DNA of 64,000 nucleotides from the NCBI GenBank assembly GCA_946122785.1, contig CAMGYJ010000006.1, positions 42,552,066 through 42,616,065 of the forward strand, given 5' to 3'. Position numbers and translations under genes: made by a program. How positions within the stretch are numbered: position 1 is the stretch's first letter; every line of letters starts with the position of its first letter. The DNA is from Linum tenue (Eukaryota > Streptophyta > Magnoliopsida > Malpighiales > Linaceae). The notes beneath the pieces are model-generated. The model did not search any database. It was not told the DNA's origin and saw nothing but the letters and a program-made list of their open reading frames with translations. Positions 58,938 through 64,000 of this stretch are shown piece by piece.

Positions 58938-60038
58938 ATGGCGGAGTGCCAAGAAATGAAGGAGACAACCACTCCAGAGGAGAAAGTCAACTTCGTGGCA
59001 AATGCTAGGGTCAACAACCCGTATAGCAATACTTATAACCCCGGGTGGAGGAACCACCCCAACTTTGCTTGGTCATCACCGGCTAATCCGAGGCCCCCGG
59101 GTTTCCAAGGCCCCACGAGGAACTTCCAACCTCGGCCAACATTCATCCAACAAAGGCCCCAACTCCAAGGCTCAAACTTTCAACAACCGTACCAATCACA
59201 AGGTGCCCTAGGGTTTCAACAACAACATCAACCCGACAAGTTATCCAAGCTTGAGGACCTAGTGAACACCTTTGTGAGTACGAGTAGCCAAAAGTTCGAG
59301 AAGATAGAGCAATTTATGGATGTGGTGACTACCAAGTTTACCTCGGTTGAGGCGGGTCTTCGAAGCCATCAAGCGAGCCTCCAAAGTTTGGAGGTGCAAA
59401 TAGGCAATCTTGCCGACATCCTCATCGAGAGACCCAAGGGAGTCTTGCCTTCCCAAACCATGGTGAATCCCAATCAAGCCGGGGTGAATTCACTTCAAGT
59501 AAGGAGTGTGAAGGTGGTCCCAAAAGTTGCCACTAATGAATTGGTGGAGAATGAGGATTCTAACAAGGAAGAAACCATCCCAAAAAAGGGAGAGAAGAAG
59601 CCCTCAAGGAATGAGAGGAAGGCGACAAGGAAGGCATTGTCGGAGGATGGATATGTGCCACCTCTACCTTATCCCACAAGGATATACAAGGAGAGGTTGG
59701 AGAACGAGTGTGGAGGGTTCATGGAAATGCTCCGCAACCTCCACCTCAACATCCCGTTCCTCAAAGCCATGGCTCAAATGCGAAGAAATGCCAAGTACCT
59801 CAAGGGATTCCACACCAAGAAGCCCAAGCTTGAAGGCCTTGCCAATGTGACTCTTGGCGAGGAGTGCTCGGATTTCCTCCTCGACCGCTTTCCCAAAATG
59901 TTGTCCGACCCAGGTAGCTTTACTATCCCTCTTGATATTGGTGATCACCATATAGACAATGCATTGGCGGACCTAGGAGCTAGTGTGAATGTGATGCCCT
60001 ACAAGCTTTTCAAAAAGTTAGAAGTAGGTGAACTTTAG
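58938..60038 (+). CDS. E3 gag C-terminal part and protease, longest open frame in the window
   Basis: 366 codons. Residues 1-60 follow the lost zinc knuckle (CxxC-like remnants just upstream at 58905-58925, then MAECQEMKE) and include NNPYSNTYNPGWRNHPNFAW. Residues 60-110 are rich in Q, P and F. Residues 100-165 form a likely coiled coil (KLSKLEDLVNTFV to LEVQIGNLADILIE). Residues 215-260 are basic. FLKAMAQMRRNAKYLKGFHT leads into the aspartic protease with NALADLGASVNVMPYKLFKK near residue 345, catalytic D-L-G-A-S intact. The frame ends at a stop at 60036; it continues in the next entry. Confidence 0.85.
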   Translation: MAECQEMKETTTPEEKVNFVANARVNNPYSNTYNPGWRNHPNFAWSSPANPRPPGFQGPTRNFQPRPTFIQQRPQLQGSNFQQPYQSQGALGFQQQHQPDKLSKLEDLVNTFVSTSSQKFEKIEQFMDVVTTKFTSVEAGLRSHQASLQSLEVQIGNLADILIERPKGVLPSQTMVNPNQAGVNSLQVRSVKVVPKVATNELVENEDSNKEETIPKKGEKKPSRNERKATRKALSEDGYVPPLPYPTRIYKERLENECGGFMEMLRNLHLNIPFLKAMAQMRRNAKYLKGFHTKKPKLEGLANVTLGEECSDFLLDRFPKMLSDPGSFTIPLDIGDHHIDNALADLGASVNVMPYKLFKKLEVGEL

Positions 60039-60620
60039 ACCTCTAAGCTTAGCATCACCTTAGTCGATCGTTCGCTCATTAGCTCGAGAGGTATAGTGGA
60101 GGACATGATGGTGAGAGTGGGCAAGTTTTTCTATCCGACCGATTTCGTGATTCTCGACATAAGTGAGGACTCGGATATGCCCCTCATCCTCGGTCGTCCC
60201 TTTCTTGCAAATGCCAAGGCGTTGATATACGTTAATGAGGGGACCCTAATTTTGAGGGATGGAAAGGAGAGAATCAAGCTTGAAATTGATCCTAGGGTTA
60301 GGAGTGATGAAGTGAAGGGGGTAGTTTCAAATGATGTGAATGAGAGTGGAGGAGATCCTCTCAAGGAAAACCCCACCGTTACTTGTGTTGTCTTTGATGA
60401 TGTTGAGCAGGAAGTTAAGAAGGGTCCTAAGCCCAAAGGACCAAGATTGAATGCTTGGAGAAGAAGGATGAAGGGAGCTTTGGCCCGGAGGAAGGGAGAG
60501 GTCGAAGCGATGTTGGCCAACCCAGAAGGACAACTCAAGGAGCCTAAGATGGGAGGCTACAAGCCTTGCCTCGAGAGTGTGGTGGATCCACTCTCAGTGG
60601 CATCACGTTTGAAGTCGTGA
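60039..60620 (+). pseudogene. E3 protease C-terminal part and tail
   Basis: After the stop at 60036 the same polyprotein goes on in frame: SISLVDRS-like bases, RGIVEDMMVRVGKFFYPTDF, DMPLILGRPFLANAKALIYV (the flap and second conserved block of Athila proteases), then a charged tail with NAWRRRMKGALARRKGEVEA ending ASRLKS at 60620. Nothing resembling RT follows; motif H1 begins 44 bp on. Confidence 0.8.
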
Positions 60621-60663
60621 TTGATCCCCAACCGTCAAGCTGATGATGATAAACAAGCGCTTA

Positions 60664-60679
60664 TTGGGAGGCAACCCAA
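60664..60679 (+). other. Motif H1 of E3
   Basis: TTGGGAGGCAACCCAA, stem TTGGG/CCCAA, loop AGGCAA, preceded by AAGCGCTTA. Confidence 0.7.
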
Positions 60680-60871
60680 CGAAGGTTAGCAAGTTTGGCC
60701 TACTACTACTATGTATTGTGCTTGTAATAACCTCGCCTCGAGCGAGTCGTATTGTGCTTGTATTTTTTTTTTTTTGTCTCTCCTTGAAGCTCAAATTATC
60801 CTACCCCAGTTCGATTCCTACGTTTACTCACCAAGCCCAAGCGGTAACATCACTCTACCGCTTTCTTACGC

Positions 60872-60909
60872 CATTGAGGGCAATGTTGAGTTTAAGTGTG
60901 GGGGGGTAG
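60872..60909 (+). other. Motif H2 of E3 with internal polypurine tract
   Basis: CATTG-AGGG-CAATG (60872-60885), then TTTAAGTGTGGGGGGGTAG (60891-60909). Confidence 0.7.
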
Positions 60910-60961
60910 TCTACTAGTATGCTTGTGTGAGTGAGATGTTTCTTGGCGCCTTTTGTATGCC

Positions 60962-60978
60962 CAAATTTCATAAATTTG
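60962..60978 (+). other. Motif H3 of E3
   Basis: CAAATTTCATAAATTTG followed by AGGGCTCTAAGC. Confidence 0.65.
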
Positions 60979-60989
60979 AGGGCTCTAAG

Positions 60990-62600
60990 CAATGTTTGCA
61001 TGTTCAAAGTGGTTGGATGGTGGGAAATTCTCATGTTTGTGGCACTGAGCTTGAATTATTGCATGTGATCGAGTATATCCTATGATTATGACTAAGAAGT
61101 TCATTAGGATAGGGCAAAAGTTTAGTTCTCAAGTGTGCATAAAGGAATGGATGTCTTGACTTGATCACTTGTTATTTTTACAATTGCCATGCATCGTGTT
61201 TGTGAATTGGAATAGATGGTTGGGTAACTAGGTAGCATGTGAGCTTTGAGCCGATCGTTTCTTTCGGTGTGATAGTTCCCTCTTACCACGGTGTGTAGCA
61301 TCACAGTTGTCATTAGCAAGTATGATGGAGGCATAGGATGAGTCCACGCCCAAAAGTTGATTGTCCCGAAATGCATCATTCCTTAGTCAACCCCTTTGAG
61401 CCTTGTGACTCTGTGGGTCGCTCTCAATTTAGGAGCTTCGTTCGTGTGAGCTTAAAGGTGTTAGTAGAACGACCCCCGAATCCTTTCTTCGTGTCTAAAC
61501 ATGAGTCGCATGTGTGTCCCGGAGAGCTCTTACCTTTGAGTTTCCAAAGAGGTTCTACATAGGAGGTTTGTGTGTGGTTCTTGCTAGGAATGCAAGATGG
61601 AGTATAGTGTTGGAGTTAGTTCCTCAAAAAGAGAGCATTGGTCGATAAATGTTTAGGTGGCAAGTGTTTTTATTCTCCAATACCCCCCTCAAAAAAGAAA
61701 AGAAAAAGAGAACTAAAAGAAGAGAAAAGATAAACGAAAAAGAGGTAATAAAATGGGGTAAATAAAGTAGAGAGTGCCACGAAAACCAAAGTACATGCTC
61801 TAAGGGGAGTTTCTTGGCACCCAAGCCATCGAAATCCCCACATTGTTTAGAACTCCTTCACTACCAAACCTTAAAGATCTAGCAAGAGTTGACCAAGGAA
61901 GAGTGCTTCAAGACAGTTCATGATGGGTGATAGCTGGAAAGGAGAGATATAAGGGTTTTGGCCGATGCTAGTGGCCTTGGATTGAAGAGAAGGGTTTTAG
62001 TCGAAACCATAGACCCTTCGGGTTTAGGTTGAAGATGTAGAACCTCAGGTCATGATTGCCACCACCCAAAAATCTTTTTCCCCATGTCCAAGCCAATTGC
62101 CAGTCATCTGAACCCGTGTCTAAGACCTACGGACGAGCTAGTGGTGACAACCATCCTGTGAACTCTAGCATTTAGAGGTTACCGCTGTGGTATTGAGACG
62201 ATAGGGCCGAGAGGTTACAATTGTGCACATCTTTTGCACCAAAAAGGTCCCGACCCCACTGGTCTTGAGAGTGAGTGATCCATTCTTGTTTTACTTACCA
62301 TTTCATACCCCGGTGAGGACCTTCGTTACCTTTCCATGTGTTCCTCGGACTTGAATCCCATTCATGGTTGTTTGTGGTCGATAAGCGGTTTTGTTGAGAC
62401 TTGCATTTATCCATGAATAAGTTGAGAACTTTTCGTTTGCCCGTTTTGGTGGCTTTGAATGTCGTTTGTGGTGGATGTTGTTTTTGCTTGCAACGGTTCA
62501 TGTGTTGATTGTAAATGAACATCGAGAATTCCCGCTTCATGCCCTATAAGTTGTGCCCAAAGTATTTGTGTAGGTTGAAATATTACCGTGTGCGTGAAGC
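60990..62600 (+). other. Non-coding region of E3 between H3 and H4
   Basis: 1.6 kb without a convincing reading frame. Contains the C tract and A/G-rich stretch (61680-61735) also present in E1. Confidence 0.5.
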
Positions 62601-62601
62601 G

Positions 62602-62640
62602 GTTTGCTTGGTGACAAGCAAACGTCTAAGTGTGGGGGAG
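62602..62640 (+). other. Motif H4 and 3' polypurine tract of E3
   Basis: GTTTGCTTG-GTGA-CAAGCAAAC, a 9-bp perfect stem (62602-62610 and 62615-62623), then TAAGTGTGGGGGAG up to the LTR start at 62641. Confidence 0.75.
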
Positions 62641-64000
62641 TGATTCAGACATAATTGCACATGTTTTGCCCCCGTTTTACTTAGATATTTGTGCCAAATT
62701 CACTCCTTAAAGGTTGGTTTTACGCTAGGTTCTTCTTCGTGTTTGAATGTGTTTCAGGATTTAACAGGTGAAACCATCCTCGGAGTCGAAAGATTGGCGA
62801 AAAGGATTGAAAAACGGGAGAAGAGGTGAAAAAGAGCCAGTTCACAGCTAACTGAAGGAGTTCACGATCATGCAAGACCATGAAGAAGGGGAGTGGACCT
62901 TGAATCGCGAGGTGTCCAGGGCCAATGTGAAGGTTACTGATGCAAGAGTTCACGGTCACTAAGACTGTGAACACAGGCAGTTGACCGTGAACGGACGTGA
63001 GCGATGCGACGCGTTTTGGCCCACGCCTGGAGTTCACGGACGCGTTCCATGGTTCACGGCCGTGAACTCAGCTCATCTCGGGTTTAAAAGATGAGCTCAA
63101 AGGAGGAGAGATACGAGAGCCCACTTTTATGTGAAACACCTTCTTCAGCATTCTAGCACGAGAAACATAACCAAAGGGAAGAAGAAGGTTAGGGTTTGGC
63201 TTCAAGACAGATTTTGGGAAGATTTCCCCCAAGGAAAGCTCAACTTAAGGGTCAAGAAGACTGGGAGCATCCTCCAAGATGGTTTCCACCTTTTCCCCTT
63301 TTGTTCTTGCCACTTCTAGCATGGAGTAGACCTCCTTTCACTTGGGTGTAGTGAAACCCTAACTCTACCATGTAATTTTCTTGTATGTGTTTTGGATGAT
63401 TATCATTGGGTATTGTTCAATTCAATGATTGAGGCATTATTCACCATGATTGTGCATGCTTGTGCTTAGCAACTTAGGGGTTGTGCATGTTTTGTGCTTA
63501 GCATCCTTAGGTTTGTGCATTTAGTTGCTTAGCAACCTAAGGATTATGCATAATTGTGCTTAGCACCCCCTAGGTTTGTGCATTTAGGTGCTAGTAATCT
63601 AATTTGCCACCTAAGCCTAGTTTAGAGAGGAAAATCCCCCTTTCAAGGGAGACTCAATCGAGTTGGTTTTTCTTCCTCTTTCTAAGCCACCTAAACTAGG
63701 TTAAGTTAGGGCGACCCTCAATATTGAGTTAAGCAAGTTGATTAATCGTGACTAAATTTTCTGACCTTAGAGTTGAGTGAGGGAGTAAGTCAAATTACCG
63801 ATTGTCTAAATCGAGAGGGTCGAGTGACACGGCCTTTCATCCTTACCTCGGTTTAGCAATTGAGATGCGGTCTCCGACCACATATGTATCCCTCTGCGGT
63901 TTGTGATTATCATGCCCAAAGGCATCATTACAATTCACATAGCATGGTAGCGGTTAGGGGGAAGCGACACCCGAGTGACTTTCCCACAAAAGAGTTTTCA
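62641..64000 (+). repeat. 3' LTR of E3 (incomplete at window end)
   Basis: Starts TGATTCAGACATAATTGC. Includes GTTCACGGCCGTGAAC at 63052-63067 and, at about 63448-63600, four to five diverged units of about 31 bp around TTGTGCTTAGCA and TTAGGTTTGTGCAT. The end lies beyond the window; comparison with 57527-57747 predicts about 220 bp more. Confidence 0.82.

Larger units (their letters stand above)
56934..64000 (+). mobile_element. E3: Athila-like gag-protease element, 3' LTR running off the window
   Basis: 5' LTR 56934-57747, tRNA-Asp-type primer site, gag and protease (58105-60620), motifs H1-H4, polypurine tract, and 3' LTR from 62641. No RT or integrase, although gag and protease are the best-preserved coding sequence in the window, so it is probably a young non-autonomous family. 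Confidence 0.87.

Noticed and set aside
59527..59951. Open frames of 95-107 codons on both strands inside E3 gag
   Set aside because: Shadows of the 366-codon gag-protease frame.

Overview
This is a transposon graveyard from a large plant nuclear genome (flowering plant, probably a eudicot; the species is not recognisable). Essentially the whole window is nested, decayed mobile DNA: Ty3/gypsy elements of Athila/Tat-like and Tekay/Del-like (chromovirus) type, Ty1/copia elements, two L1-type LINE pieces, one CACTA transposon and one hAT-like miniature. I found no intact host gene, no RNA gene and no CRISPR array. The only host-derived coding sequence is a broken fragment of a 60S ribosomal protein L11 gene carried inside the CACTA element.

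Layout. 1-1920: featureless AT-rich DNA. 1921-14035: a minus-strand LINE split by a composite LTR element (2960-13321, 5-bp target duplication GATAA). That element has two 2.37-kb LTRs in INVERTED orientation, and the second LTR is itself split by a 4.1-kb CACTA element (8406-12521, 3-bp duplication ACA). 14036-15467: non-genic DNA with a 42-bp minisatellite. 15468-15540: the LTR end and primer site of a copia element. 15550-20224: a minus-strand copia element (Cop1). 20225-26573: a non-autonomous Athila/Tat-like element without reverse transcriptase (E1) that carries a nested 0.9-kb element (Z1). 26574-28955: copia pol plus 3' LTR (Cop2), split by a second 0.9-kb element (Z2). 28956-30608: a second minus-strand LINE piece with a hAT-like miniature inside. 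30609-34600: Athila gag-pol remnant. 34570-36802: minus-strand gag, primer site and LTR. 36803-42667: Athila-type gag, protease and an ATHILA-ORF1-like gene without pol (E2). 42668-44551: minus-strand copia piece (Cop3). 44552 to beyond the window: a minus-strand Tekay-like gypsy element (E5), interrupted by E4 (49854-54630, a relative of E1) and, in its 5' LTR, by E3 (56934 to the window end, gag-protease only).

Most interesting structure. (1) The LTRs of the Tekay-like elements contain an array of four to six short stem-loops. Loop length is always 17 nt and loop sequence nearly constant, while the stems differ from unit to unit and mostly keep their base pairing, in several units with a one-nucleotide bulge at the same place. 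(2) Four otherwise different Athila/Tat-like elements share an ordered set of inverted-repeat motifs between their coding region and 3' LTR, two of them directly upstream of an AAGTGTGGGGG polypurine tract. (3) The Tekay-like elements have tandem polypurine-tract/LTR-start modules, and the composite element ends on one type at its left and the other at its right. (4) Z1 and Z2 look like solo LTRs that encode a conserved protein starting 5 nt from the LTR end. No function is demonstrated for any of these; they are sequence-pattern findings.
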